Both the position numbers and the translations under genes were made by a program. Below are positions 16,654 to 25,695 of a stretch of 64,000 nt of DNA, piece by piece. The notes under the pieces are model-generated. The model ran no database searches. It saw only the letters and a list, made by a program, of their open reading frames with translations, and was not told the origin of the DNA. This DNA is from JBMDXB01 sp048594885 (GTDB taxonomy: Bacteria; Acidobacteriota; Vicinamibacteria; Vicinamibacterales; 2-12-FULL-66-21). Each line of letters begins with the position of its first letter. Position 1 is the first letter of the stretch. The DNA lies in contig JBMDXB010000006.1 in assembly GCA_048594885.1 (NCBI GenBank), positions 1 through 64,000 on the forward strand. The letters are read 5' to 3'.

Positions 16654-18362
16654 CCGCCTTCGGCCTGCGCGCCGACCGCCTTCCACGCCTTGCCATCCGT
16701 GCTGGCGGCAAAGTCGAACCGCGATCGATCGGTCGCATCGAGACGCAGGTGCACGCGTCCGGCTGCCTCGAGACGCTCCGTCGCGAGCGTCGTCTGTTCC
16801 CTCTTGCGAATCTGCCACAGCGCAAGCGTCAGCTGCGGTCCCTCGCCGGCGCGTTCGATCGAAAGCACGATCGTGTTGTCGCGGTTGCCGAATACCGCGA
16901 GTCCCCCACGCGCGCCGGGAGCGAACGAGGCGGCGTCGACGGTCGTCGTCGCGCGGTAGCTGCCTGCGAGCGTCGGACGCGCCGCGATGACGAGAGCCGA
17001 TGGCGCCTTGCTTGCGGGCGCGGTCAGCCGCAGCCATCCGCTGTCAGACGGATCGACGACCGGCCGCGCGGTCTGCTCCCAGGGCCACTGCCATGACGGA
17101 TCGAGCTCGCGGCTGCGGAATTCGTCGACGGTCGATCGCGGCGCGGGCCGGGCAGCGCTTCCCGTGGGAGAAGGCGCCGTTCGCGAGGGCCCTCGCCCGC
17201 CGTTGATCGCCGGCCATCCCTGTGCATCCCACGTCACCTCGTCCAGCAATCCCTGACGGCCGACGTACTCGAAGTCGACCGGGTGATACGCGTGATACAG
17301 GAGGAACGTGCGGCCTTTCGCGTCCGAGACGATGCTGCCGTGGCCCGGGCACTTCCAGTCGTCATTTGCGGCGAGGATCGGGTTGCCCGGATGGCGCTCC
17401 CACGGGCCGAGCAGCCTTCGCGATCGCGCGACGCCAAGCTTGTAGTTGCAGCCGCGGCCGCAGCACGCATCCGCCGAGTAGAACAGATAGAACCAGCCGT
17501 TGCGGCGCAGAATGAACGGCCCCTCGATCAGATGCGCCTCCCACGGCGCTTCGTTGCGGAGGATCTCCTGCTTCTCGCCCTCGAGCGCAGTGCCGTCCTC
17601 CGAGAGCGGCTGCGCCCAGAGCGGTGTCGGCAGCTTGCGGCTGTTGCCGTCCTCCTTCCAGATCAGATGGCGGCGTCCGTTCTCGTCACGGATCGCGAAC
17701 GCGTCGATCGAGCCAACCTCCTGGCAGACGAGCGGGCCGCGATCCGTGTACGGCCCCTGCGGCTTCGCGGCGGTGGCGACGGCGACGCACAACGGACCGT
17801 TCTTCTTCCGCGCGGTGTAGTAGACGTAGAAGCGGCCGCGATCCTCGGCGATCTCAGGCGCCCAGTAGCTGCCGGCCGACCACTCGGGTGGCGTCTGGAA
17901 CACGCTCGCGGCGCGCGTCCAGTTCACGAGATCGGTGGAGCGTAGCAGCGGGAAGATCGGTGCCCAGGCGGACGTCGTTGCCGTCGCCCAGTACTCGCGG
18001 CCGACACGAATCACCGACGGATCCGGGTAGTCGCCGGGCAGTACGGGGTTGTCGTAAGACTGCCCGCCGGCTCCCTGACCGTCGGTCATCGTGAACTTGC
18101 GCTGGAACAACTGCCGGGCGCGCCGGATAGCGCGAAATCGATCGAACGGGATCACGTTCCAGGACGCATTCGGATCGCTGCCCGTACGACCGTGGCCAAT
18201 CTCGCTTGGGTCCGCGCCGATCAACGGGCGGCTGATGCCTTCGCTGGCGGTGTTCGGCGCCTTGTTCCTGTCGATCAGCTGAGCGGCGAGCGGCACTGAC
18301 GCGGAGATGCACGCCACGCCGATCCAGAGGAACACCCGGCCGCTGCGCACCGTGAGAGACAT
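16554..18362 (-). CDS. Secreted GH43-family glycosidase with C-terminal beta-sandwich
   Basis: This is a 602-residue protein with a signal peptide (VFLWIGVACISASVPLAAQ). A five-bladed propeller catalytic domain covers about residues 95-390. The base aspartate is in GDYPDPSVI, the pKa-tuning aspartate in GSIDAFAI, and the acid glutamate in HLIEGPFILRRNGWFYLFYS. The family acts on arabinan, xylan and related hemicelluloses. The region from about residue 420 is a concanavalin-like or DUF1349-type sandwich (VDEFRSRELDPSWQWPW), often a carbohydrate-binding or accessory domain. A GGGAGGG site sets the ATG at 18362, dropping 67 upstream codons. The 3' end overlaps the convergent epimerase gene by 100 bases. 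Confidence 0.9.
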   Translation of the reverse strand: MSLTVRSGRVFLWIGVACISASVPLAAQLIDRNKAPNTASEGISRPLIGADPSEIGHGRTGSDPNASWNVIPFDRFRAIRRARQLFQRKFTMTDGQGAGGQSYDNPVLPGDYPDPSVIRVGREYWATATTSAWAPIFPLLRSTDLVNWTRAASVFQTPPEWSAGSYWAPEIAEDRGRFYVYYTARKKNGPLCVAVATAAKPQGPYTDRGPLVCQEVGSIDAFAIRDENGRRHLIWKEDGNSRKLPTPLWAQPLSEDGTALEGEKQEILRNEAPWEAHLIEGPFILRRNGWFYLFYSADACCGRGCNYKLGVARSRRLLGPWERHPGNPILAANDDWKCPGHGSIVSDAKGRTFLLYHAYHPVDFEYVGRQGLLDEVTWDAQGWPAINGGRGPSRTAPSPTGSAARPAPRSTVDEFRSRELDPSWQWPWEQTARPVVDPSDSGWLRLTAPASKAPSALVIAARPTLAGSYRATTTVDAASFAPGARGGLAVFGNRDNTIVLSIERAGEGPQLTLALWQIRKREQTTLATERLEAAGRVHLRLDATDRSRFDFAASTDGKAWKAVGAQAEGGYLPPWDLAVRVALVVSGPPGASARFDRFTLER

Positions 18363-18511
18363 AGACCCTCCCGTCTCCTGCCGCGCGGTCCAGTCGCGCT
18401 CAACTAAGGCAACGATTTCGCGAAGGGGTCGGCGAGAGAGCACCTGTTGAGCTGTGAGTGCTCGCGCGCGAGCCCAGCCATTAGCTGAGGCGCCCACGAG
18501 CCGCCGGCTCT

Positions 18512-18524
18512 CCGTATAATGCCA
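18512..18524 (+). promoter_or_regulatory. Possible -10 element for the propeller kinase gene
   Basis: TATAAT at 18515-18520 lies 32 bases before the kinase ATG at 18553, in a divergent intergenic region shared with the GH43 gene. No good -35 hexamer is seen 16-18 bases upstream, so the call is tentative. Confidence 0.35.
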
Positions 18525-18552
18525 GCGCCCCCGCCGCGCTCGCGAGTGATCC

Positions 18553-21429
18553 ATGGACCGCAAAGCGATTGTCGTTTTCCGTGAGCTGGCCGATCGATCG
18601 GCGGCGGAACGCGACGCGTATTATGTGCGTCACGCAGTCCCGTCCGCCGTGCGCGCGGAGGTCGAATCGCTGCTGCGCTTCGACCATGGCGCGGTCGATT
18701 CGCTTCGCGGCTACGTCGAGGCGACGGCGCAGTCACTCGTGGCGCATCCGCTGGCGCGCGGTGCGCGCCTGGGTCCCTATGAGGTGCTCGCACCGCTCGG
18801 CGCCGGCGGCATGGGCGAGGTTTACAAAGCGCGCGACACGCGCCTCGAACGCACCGTCGCCATCAAGGTGCTGCCGCCCGAGGTCGCCGGCGATCCCGAT
18901 CTGAATCAGCGCTTCGCGCGCGAGGCGCGGATGCTCGCCGCGCTGAGCCATCCCCACATCTGCCCCGTGTTCGACGTCGGGCATCAGGATGCCACCGCCT
19001 TCCTCGTCATGGAGTACCTGGAGGGGGAGACGCTCGCCGAACGGCTGGCGCGCGGCCCGCTGCCGCTCGATCAGACGCTGCGGTGCGCGATGCAGATCGC
19101 CGACGCGCTCGATAAAGCGCACACGGCCGGGATCGTCCACCGCGACCTCAAGCCGGGCAACATCATGCTCACGCCGGCGGGCGCCAAGCTGCTCGACTTC
19201 GGGCTGGCGAAACCGGCGCGCCCGACGCTCGGCGCGACCGTGGGCATGTTGCCAACGACGCCGCCGGTGACGGCGCGCGGCACGCTGCTCGGGACGTTTC
19301 AGTACATGTCGCCGGAGCAGCTGGAGGGCGGCGAGGCAGACGCTCGCAGCGACATCTTTGCCTTTGGCGCCGTCCTCTACGAGATGCTCACCGGCCGCAA
19401 GGCGTTCGACGGCAAGAGCCCCATCAGCGTGATCGCCGCCATCATGCAGGCCGAGCCGCCATCCGTCGCCGACCTCGAGCCGCTGACGCCGCCCCTGCTC
19501 GATCATCTCGTGAAGACCTGCCTCGCCAAGAACCCGCACGATCGCTGGCAGTCTGCGGCTGACGCGATGCGCGCACTGACGTGGATCGCGCACGGCTCTG
19601 TCGCCGCTGTCGCGGCGGCCGCGCCGGCACGCGGCGCGACGCTGCCGTGGATCGTCGCCGCCGCCAGTGTCGTCGCCGCCCTCGCCAGCGGCGCCGCATA
19701 TCTCTTGCGGCCGTCAAACGAAGCACCCCCAGTTACATTTGCCATCTCCCCGCCCGAGACGACGACGTTTTCCAGCACGGCGGCAGTCTTTGCGATATCG
19801 CCCGATGGCCGATCGCTGGCGTTCGCCGCGGACAGTTCGGGCACGCGTTCACTGTGGGTCCGCGCACTCGACGCCGTAGACGCACGGCGCCTGCCTGGCA
19901 CCGAAGGTGCCCGCGGTCTGTTCTGGTCGCCCGACAGCCGTTTCATCGGCTTCTATGCAGAAGACAAGCTGAAAGCACTCGATACGTTCGATGGGTCGGT
20001 GGACAGCATCTGCAGCGTCCCGGACACTCCGTACAGTCGCGGCGCGACCTGGAACGCGAACGGCGTGATCGTCTTTCAACTGGATGCGTACGGTCCGCTG
20101 TATCGTGTGTCCGCTTCTGGCGGAACGCCCTCGCAAGTGACGATGCTCGACGCGTCACGAAAGGGATGGATTCATGCGTGGCCGCACTTCCTGCCGGACG
20201 GCACGCATTTTCTCTATCTGGTGCGGGAGTCGCTCGGGCGGGGCTACGTCGCGATCGGATCGCTCGACTCGGAAGCGGCCACCCGGCTGGTCGACGCGGA
20301 GTCCAACGCGATATACGCCTCCGGGCATCTCCTGTGGGGCGTGCACGGCGCGCTGTTGGCCCAACGCTTCGACACGCGAACGCGGCGGCTCGTCGGCGAT
20401 TCGGTGCCGGTCATTCCCAATGTGTTGTTCAATCCGAACAACGCGCACAACGCGTTCTCCGCCTCGGCTGCTGGCGTGCTCGCCTATCGCGACACTCGCG
20501 GACTCGGTCATCGCTTCGCGTTTTCATCACAGTTGACCTGGGTCGATCGTTCAGGGAAGCCGCTGGGGACGATCGGGGAGCGCGGCGAACATTTCAACAT
20601 CAAGCTGTCGCACGATGGAACCAAGGTCGCGGTCGACCGGCTGGACCCGGACACCGGCAACCGCGACATCTGGCTGATTGACGTCGCACGCGGGACGACA
20701 TCGCGGCTGACCACCCATCCCGATCCGGATACCTACCCGGTGTGGTCTCACGACGACCGCCGCATCCTCTTCGCGTCCTCACGGGACGACGCCCGCAAGG
20801 AGCTCGACAGCCTGTACTGGAAGGACTCGAACGGCTGGAGCGATGAGCGTCGGCTGTTCAACGCCGAGCAGGCCACCCTTCACCGACATCCCCTCGACTG
20901 GTCGGCGGATGGCCGCTACGTCGTGCTCGAACAGTACGCCCCGAACACGTCCCAGGATCTGTGGATACTGCCGATGAGCGGCGACCAGAAGCCGTTCCCG
21001 CTCGTACAATCCGAATTCAAGGAAATCGGCGCACGTTTCTCGCCCGACGGGCAGTTCGTCACGTACGCGTCCGACGAGACGGGGCGATTCGAAGTCTACG
21101 TCCGCTCTCTCAGCGGGTCGGCCGGGAAATGGCAGCTGTCCATCAACGGTGGCGCCCATCCGCAATGGAGACGGAGCGGACGGGAGGTCTTCTACGTCAG
21201 CCCGCAAGGTACCTTGATGGCGGTGCCGGTGAAGACCACAGGTCAGTTCACCGCGGGAACTCCGACGAGACTGTTCGACGTCCGGCTGCGGTTCTTCGCG
21301 CCGGAAGGTCCCGAGCCCTACGTCGCTGCGCTCGATGGCGAACGGTTTCTGATCGCGGCCACCGGCGACGTCCTCAACACGCCGATCACGATCGCCGTCA
21401 ACCCGCCCGCCCTGCGGGTCGATCAGTGA
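18553..21429 (+). CDS. Ser/Thr protein kinase with TolB/WD40-like beta-propeller
   Basis: This is a 958-residue transmembrane Hanks-type kinase. Residues 1-70 form the helical module that precedes such kinases. The kinase domain (about 75-340) has the glycine loop GAGGMGEVY, the VAIK lysine, HRDLKPGN at about 196, DFGLAK at about 215 and APE-like MSPEQ, so it should be active. A membrane helix (LPWIVAAASVVAALASGAAYLL) lies near 363-385. The extracytoplasmic part is a TolB-type propeller with repeated SPDGRSLAFAAD-like blades, running to the end, likely a sensor. This architecture is common in Acidobacteriota. Unlike the kinase at 57961, it has no ECF gene directly upstream. Targets are unknown. 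Confidence 0.93.
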   Translation: MDRKAIVVFRELADRSAAERDAYYVRHAVPSAVRAEVESLLRFDHGAVDSLRGYVEATAQSLVAHPLARGARLGPYEVLAPLGAGGMGEVYKARDTRLERTVAIKVLPPEVAGDPDLNQRFAREARMLAALSHPHICPVFDVGHQDATAFLVMEYLEGETLAERLARGPLPLDQTLRCAMQIADALDKAHTAGIVHRDLKPGNIMLTPAGAKLLDFGLAKPARPTLGATVGMLPTTPPVTARGTLLGTFQYMSPEQLEGGEADARSDIFAFGAVLYEMLTGRKAFDGKSPISVIAAIMQAEPPSVADLEPLTPPLLDHLVKTCLAKNPHDRWQSAADAMRALTWIAHGSVAAVAAAAPARGATLPWIVAAASVVAALASGAAYLLRPSNEAPPVTFAISPPETTTFSSTAAVFAISPDGRSLAFAADSSGTRSLWVRALDAVDARRLPGTEGARGLFWSPDSRFIGFYAEDKLKALDTFDGSVDSICSVPDTPYSRGATWNANGVIVFQLDAYGPLYRVSASGGTPSQVTMLDASRKGWIHAWPHFLPDGTHFLYLVRESLGRGYVAIGSLDSEAATRLVDAESNAIYASGHLLWGVHGALLAQRFDTRTRRLVGDSVPVIPNVLFNPNNAHNAFSASAAGVLAYRDTRGLGHRFAFSSQLTWVDRSGKPLGTIGERGEHFNIKLSHDGTKVAVDRLDPDTGNRDIWLIDVARGTTSRLTTHPDPDTYPVWSHDDRRILFASSRDDARKELDSLYWKDSNGWSDERRLFNAEQATLHRHPLDWSADGRYVVLEQYAPNTSQDLWILPMSGDQKPFPLVQSEFKEIGARFSPDGQFVTYASDETGRFEVYVRSLSGSAGKWQLSINGGAHPQWRRSGREVFYVSPQGTLMAVPVKTTGQFTAGTPTRLFDVRLRFFAPEGPEPYVAALDGERFLIAATGDVLNTPITIAVNPPALRVDQ

Positions 21430-21467
21430 TGACACGTTGACGTCAGTGCGCCGGAGGGAGGGGGCCA

Positions 21468-23006
21468 GTGGTGGCACGCATTCCATTGTTCGTCGTTCTT
21501 CTGCTTGTTCCCACTTTCAACCAGGCGACTCAGTTTCAACGCTGTGAGCGCCTGACCGACGCCAGGTTTCCGCACACGACCATCACGCTCGCCGAGGTGG
21601 TCGCGGGGGGCGACTTCACGCCGCCCGCGCCGGGTCGTGGTGGCACCGGGCCTCCATCCAACGCAGCGATCCGCGATCTGCCGGAATTCTGCCGCGTGGC
21701 CGCAACGCTGAAGCCGTCGACCGACTCGGACATCAAGGTAGAGATCTGGATGCCGTTGTCCCGTTGGAACGGGAAGTTCATCGGTGTGGGCAATGGCGGG
21801 TGGGCGGGCTCCATCTCGTACGGGCAACTTCGGGACCCGTTACGCCGCGGCTACGCGGTCGCGTCAACTGACACGGGACATTCGGGCAGCGGGCTCGACG
21901 GCCGATTCGCGCTCGAACATCCGGAGAAGCTCATCGACTTCGGCTACCGTGCGGTTCACGAGATGACCGTTACCGGGAAAGCGCTCGTCCGCGCGTTCTA
22001 CGGCACCGGCCCGCGATGGTCCTACTGGATCGGCGGCTCGACGGGCGGAAAACAGGGCTTGACCGAAGCGCAGCGCTTTCCGGATGACTACGACGGCATC
22101 ATCGCCGGCGCTCCGGTGAATTACTGGACGCGCGTCATGTCGCATCTAATATGGATCGCGCGTGCCACCCTCGAGGATCCGGCGGGCTTCGTGCCTCCGA
22201 GCAAATATCCCGCGATTCACAAAGCCGTTCTCGAGGCCTGTGACGAACGGGACGGATTGCGCGACAGCCTGATGTCCGATCCAGCGCGCTGCACCTTCGA
22301 TCCGCGCGTGCTGTCGTGCAGCGCGGGAGACGCGCCCACGTGCCTGACAGCGCCACAAATCGAAGCGGTGAAGAGAATCTATGGCCCCGCGACGAATCCT
22401 CGGACCGGCGCGGTGATCTCCCCCGGATTGCTTCCGGGCAGCGAAATCGGATGGGCGCCCGCCGCCGGCGGCCCGCGGCCCTTCCGAATCCCCGACGATT
22501 TCTTCAAATACGCCGTATTCAGGAATCCGGAGTGGGATTTCCGCACGCTGGATTTCGACCGTGACGTCGCGCTGGCAGAACAGATGAACGGCGGCGTCCT
22601 CAACGCGACCGATCCCGACCTGCGGAGGTTCGAGCGAGCCGACGGCAAGCTGTTGGTGTTTCACGGCTGGAGCGATCAACTCATCTCGCCGCTCAACACT
22701 GTCGAGTACTACCAGAGCGTTGTGAAAGTGATGGGGGCGAGGAAGACCGACGAATTCCTGCGTCTGTTCATGGTGCCTGGCATGGGCCACGCGCCTCCCT
22801 CGGACTCGGGTCCGATCGCATTCGACATGACGGCTGCCCTGGAGCAGTGGGTCGAGCACGGCGTCGCGCCGACCCGTATCGTCGCCTCGCACATCAGTGA
22901 CGGGAAGATCGATCGGACCCTTCTTGTGTGCCGGTATCCGCAAATCGCCGTCTACAAGGGAGGAGACATGATGGATGCGGCGAACTTCACGTGCGCCGCC
23001 CGGTGA
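21468..23006 (+). CDS. Tannase/feruloyl esterase family protein
   Basis: This is a 512-residue secreted alpha/beta hydrolase of the tannase/FaeB family (PF07519 type), which cleaves gallate or ferulate esters of plant material. The signal is PLFVVLLLVPTFNQA. The nucleophile lies in GGSTGGKQG (Ser191), the acid in HGWSDQLISP (Asp403) and the base in PGMGHAPP (His441). The family's paired cysteines next to Ser and His (the CS-D-HC motif, normally GCSTGG and GHC) are both replaced here, by Gly190 and Ala442. The GTG start at 21468 follows GGAGGGAGG. It starts 39 bases after the propeller kinase, on the same strand, so cotranscription is possible. Confidence 0.88.
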   Translation: MVARIPLFVVLLLVPTFNQATQFQRCERLTDARFPHTTITLAEVVAGGDFTPPAPGRGGTGPPSNAAIRDLPEFCRVAATLKPSTDSDIKVEIWMPLSRWNGKFIGVGNGGWAGSISYGQLRDPLRRGYAVASTDTGHSGSGLDGRFALEHPEKLIDFGYRAVHEMTVTGKALVRAFYGTGPRWSYWIGGSTGGKQGLTEAQRFPDDYDGIIAGAPVNYWTRVMSHLIWIARATLEDPAGFVPPSKYPAIHKAVLEACDERDGLRDSLMSDPARCTFDPRVLSCSAGDAPTCLTAPQIEAVKRIYGPATNPRTGAVISPGLLPGSEIGWAPAAGGPRPFRIPDDFFKYAVFRNPEWDFRTLDFDRDVALAEQMNGGVLNATDPDLRRFERADGKLLVFHGWSDQLISPLNTVEYYQSVVKVMGARKTDEFLRLFMVPGMGHAPPSDSGPIAFDMTAALEQWVEHGVAPTRIVASHISDGKIDRTLLVCRYPQIAVYKGGDMMDAANFTCAAR

Positions 23007-23130
23007 GATACGTCGGGCGCATGAGGGCGCATGTCCGCGCCGTCGTCGCGACTGGTGGCTCAGTTATCTTTAGGCGCGCGTCGACGGCGGCGATCACGGT
23101 CCGGTTCGATACGATAAGGAGGTCAACCGC

Positions 23131-24162
23131 GTGATGACGATGCGCATACTCGCCATCGTTGCCGCCTCGACTGCCGTGATCGCCGGCGCCGTTGGTGGGC
23201 AGCGCGGAGACGTGAGCCGCCCGCCAATCATCGACATGCACATGCACGCCGTGTCAGCGGATTACTTCGGCAAGCCTCCCACCAGAATGTGCAGTTCGGG
23301 CATGACGTTCCCATGGGTCGACCCGAAGGACCTCAAGGCGCCAGTCAGCGGGTGCAACGGACCAGAGTTCGAGTCCGCCGCGTCCGAGGACGAAATCATC
23401 CGCCGCACCGTTGCCGTGATGGAGCAGTACAACATCACGGGCGTGGTGAGTGCCTCGGCGGCGGGTGTTTCGTCTCCCCTCGAGAGGCTGGAGCGCTGGC
23501 ACACGGCTGCAACCACTCGCGTCATTCCGGCGATCCTTTCAAACGGGCAGGTTCCCCTCGATTCGATCCGCGCCTGGGCGCAGGAGAGAAAGATCCGCGT
23601 CATCGGCGAACTCACGTTTCAGTACACCGGGTATGAGTTCTCCGATCCGCTGCCTGAGCGGCATTTCGCCCTGGCGGAAGAACTCGACCTGCCGATAGGG
23701 ATTCACGTGGGTCCGGGCGCGCCGGGTCACGCGTACTTCTTCGGCGCGCCACGCTACCGCGCTCGACTCGGCAACCCACTGCTGCTCGAAGAACCGCTGC
23801 TGCGTCATCCGAAGCTGCGTCTTTACGTGATGCACGCCGGATGGCCAATGCTCGATGAGATGCTCGCGCTTCTGTATTCGCATCCCCAGGTGAACGTAGA
23901 CGTCGGTTTCATTTCGTGGGCACTGCCGCGCGCGGAGTTCCATGCGTATCTGCGACGTCTCGTCGAGGCGGGGTTTGGGCGACGGGTGATGTTCGGATCG
24001 GATCAGATGATTTGGCCGGAGACTCTGCGCGTCGCCATCGAGGCGATCGAGTCGGCGACCTTTCTGTCGGCCGAGCAGAAGCGCGATATCTTGCACGATA
24101 ACGCCGCGCGCTTTTTGCGACTGACGCCTGGCGCTTCGAGCCCGGTGAAACGTCACGAGTAG
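23131..24162 (+). CDS. Exported metal-dependent amidohydrolase (TIM-barrel)
   Basis: This is a 343-residue protein of the amidohydrolase-2 type with a signal peptide (ILAIVAASTAVIAGAVG). The metal motif IDMHMHA opens the barrel, followed by HVGPGAPGH, a late HAGWPMLDEM histidine and FGSDQMIWPE as the catalytic aspartate region. This set suits a decarboxylase or lactonase/hydrolase of the ACMSD-related group; the substrate is not clear. AAGGAGG (23116-23122) is spaced best for the GTG at 23131. The usual location of such enzymes is the cytoplasm, so export is notable. It follows the tannase-family gene by 124 bases. Confidence 0.85.
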   Translation: MMTMRILAIVAASTAVIAGAVGGQRGDVSRPPIIDMHMHAVSADYFGKPPTRMCSSGMTFPWVDPKDLKAPVSGCNGPEFESAASEDEIIRRTVAVMEQYNITGVVSASAAGVSSPLERLERWHTAATTRVIPAILSNGQVPLDSIRAWAQERKIRVIGELTFQYTGYEFSDPLPERHFALAEELDLPIGIHVGPGAPGHAYFFGAPRYRARLGNPLLLEEPLLRHPKLRLYVMHAGWPMLDEMLALLYSHPQVNVDVGFISWALPRAEFHAYLRRLVEAGFGRRVMFGSDQMIWPETLRVAIEAIESATFLSAEQKRDILHDNAARFLRLTPGASSPVKRHE

Positions 24163-24255
24163 AACATCAGCTTCGAGAGCGTTGCCCGCGCGCGCGAGGA
24201 CAGGTCGAAAGCGATTTATGCAGAGCTGAATAAACACGGCAGCAAAGGAGGCGGC

Positions 24256-25416
24256 ATGTCCAGGACCCTCGTCAGCCTCGTCATTCTCCTGTCCCTTGTC
24301 TCCATCCACAGCGCGCAGGGCACGTGGTCGTTTCGGAATCCCGCCGCCATCCTCTCGATGGATGCGTGCGGCGACAGCATTGCCAAGGGGTTCAACGCAC
24401 AATCGCGCTTTCCGTGCCCGAACACCGATCAGGAGCATTACAACTACGCCACCAGCGACACGAACGGCGTTGACGCCTGCGCGCCGGGGCCCGAAGGCGT
24501 GTTCAGCCACGCCGAGCGCATCAAGTGCCTCCGCGGCGGAGTCAGCATCGCCGCCGCCTCGCCGAACAGCGCCGAGTCCGGCGCGCGGATGCTCGACGAC
24601 TTCGTTGCCCAGGCGCACGCCGTCTACGCGCGGCTGAGCGCGCAACCCGCGCCACGCTACGTGCCGGTGTTCCTCGGACACAACGACGTGTGCGGCGGAC
24701 TGATCGTCAAGTTCAACTTTTCCTGTCCGCGCGGCAGCGATCAGGATCGCAGCAACTACTGCCGGACGACGCCGGCCGCGTTCGAGCGGGAGCTCCGCCG
24801 CGGCCTCGACGTGCTGATGTCGATTCCCGACACGCATGTCGGCGTCGCGTCGCTGGTGCGCGTCTCGCAGCTGTGCAATCACGCCGGTAAGCGGAACTGC
24901 CAGACGTTCACCACCTGCGGCGACTTCTGGAGGACGGCCGCGTTCGCGGGCCTCTTCTTCGGCCAGGGCAACGGCATCTGCGGGTCGGTGACCTCCTCGT
25001 GCAGCGACAGCCGGATCGCCGACGGCTACCGCTCGGCGAAAATCTACCGGGACATCCTGATGCGCGTGACGCACGAGTACGCGGCCATTGCTCCTGGTGA
25101 CGGGTCCCCCATTGTCGTCATTGGAGGGCAGACCGTCGGCGGCGGCTTCAAGGCCGACGGCGTGACGATGGCGTACAGCGACGCGTCGTGGCGTTATCGG
25201 TTCTCGAGCAGCGAACTGAGCTGCTGCGACTGCTTCCATCCGTCCGCAGCCGGACAGAACTCTGCGTCTGCCGCGTTGTTCGACGGGCTGCGGTGCACGC
25301 CCGAGCGTCCGTGCTGCGCCGACACCGGCGACCCGGTCGCGAGCGGCAAGTGCACCGCGACGATCACGGACGGCCGATATGTTCCCGGACTGTTTCCGCC
25401 GGTGACGATGAACTAA
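24256..25416 (+). CDS. Secreted cysteine-rich SGNH/GDSL hydrolase
   Basis: This 386-residue protein has a signal peptide (LVSLVILLSLVSIHSAQG). Catalytic blocks are in order: CGDSIAKGF (Ser41, block I), LGHNDVCGG (block III, residues about 141-144) and DCFHPSAAGQNSAS (block V, with the Asp-His pair). At least a dozen cysteines are present, several in pairs (CCDC, CC), suggesting disulfides in an extracytoplasmic enzyme. SGNH hydrolases deacylate carbohydrates, lipids or peptidoglycan. An AAAGGAGG site precedes the ATG. It is distantly comparable to the protein at 37196, which has lost these residues. Confidence 0.85.
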   Translation: MSRTLVSLVILLSLVSIHSAQGTWSFRNPAAILSMDACGDSIAKGFNAQSRFPCPNTDQEHYNYATSDTNGVDACAPGPEGVFSHAERIKCLRGGVSIAAASPNSAESGARMLDDFVAQAHAVYARLSAQPAPRYVPVFLGHNDVCGGLIVKFNFSCPRGSDQDRSNYCRTTPAAFERELRRGLDVLMSIPDTHVGVASLVRVSQLCNHAGKRNCQTFTTCGDFWRTAAFAGLFFGQGNGICGSVTSSCSDSRIADGYRSAKIYRDILMRVTHEYAAIAPGDGSPIVVIGGQTVGGGFKADGVTMAYSDASWRYRFSSSELSCCDCFHPSAAGQNSASAALFDGLRCTPERPCCADTGDPVASGKCTATITDGRYVPGLFPPVTMN

Positions 25417-25695
25417 CGCGGGCTCGCGTCGCAACGCACGGCTCACGAGCCAGCGACAGCGGCAGCGAACGTGCGCTGCCCGCCGGCAACGGCAATCGCT
25501 GCGGCAGGTCTCGAAGCGCCGGAGCCGATCGGGGTCGCCGCTGAAGGCGGCGCGACCTCGCGAGCCAGCCGTGCGTCATGGGCGCGATAGACCTCGCTCA
25601 TACCTCCTGCGCGCCCAACAGTCCGACGATCTCATAGGAGCCGAAACGTGTACCCGGGCGCAGCGTCGGCATCGGCGGGCCCTCCGGGGAGGCCC
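25417..25695. other. Intergenic region containing a kinase relic
   Basis: This 279-base stretch holds no intact gene. Its right half (25505-25672) is the kinase remnant listed separately. The left part has an imperfect GGCTC/GAGCC inverted repeat (near 25430-25452) with no T-run. Confidence 0.5.
25505..25672 (-). pseudogene. Ser/Thr kinase N-terminal relic
   Basis: From an ATG at 25672 the minus strand reads PGTRFGSYEIVGLLGA, the exact opening of acidobacterial Pkn kinases before the glycine loop. A shift near 25605 then moves to GMSEVYRAHDARLAREVA in another frame, and a second shift gives AFSGDPDRLRRFET in a third, the usual post-VAIK segment. The VxVLP part with the catalytic lysine is missing and no kinase sequence follows. 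It is a remnant of a decayed kinase gene, with at least two frame changes in about 170 bases. Confidence 0.75.

Noticed and set aside
23539..25446. 635-codon minus-strand frame
   Set aside because: It lies opposite the amidohydrolase and SGNH genes, which have signals, catalytic motifs and ribosome sites.
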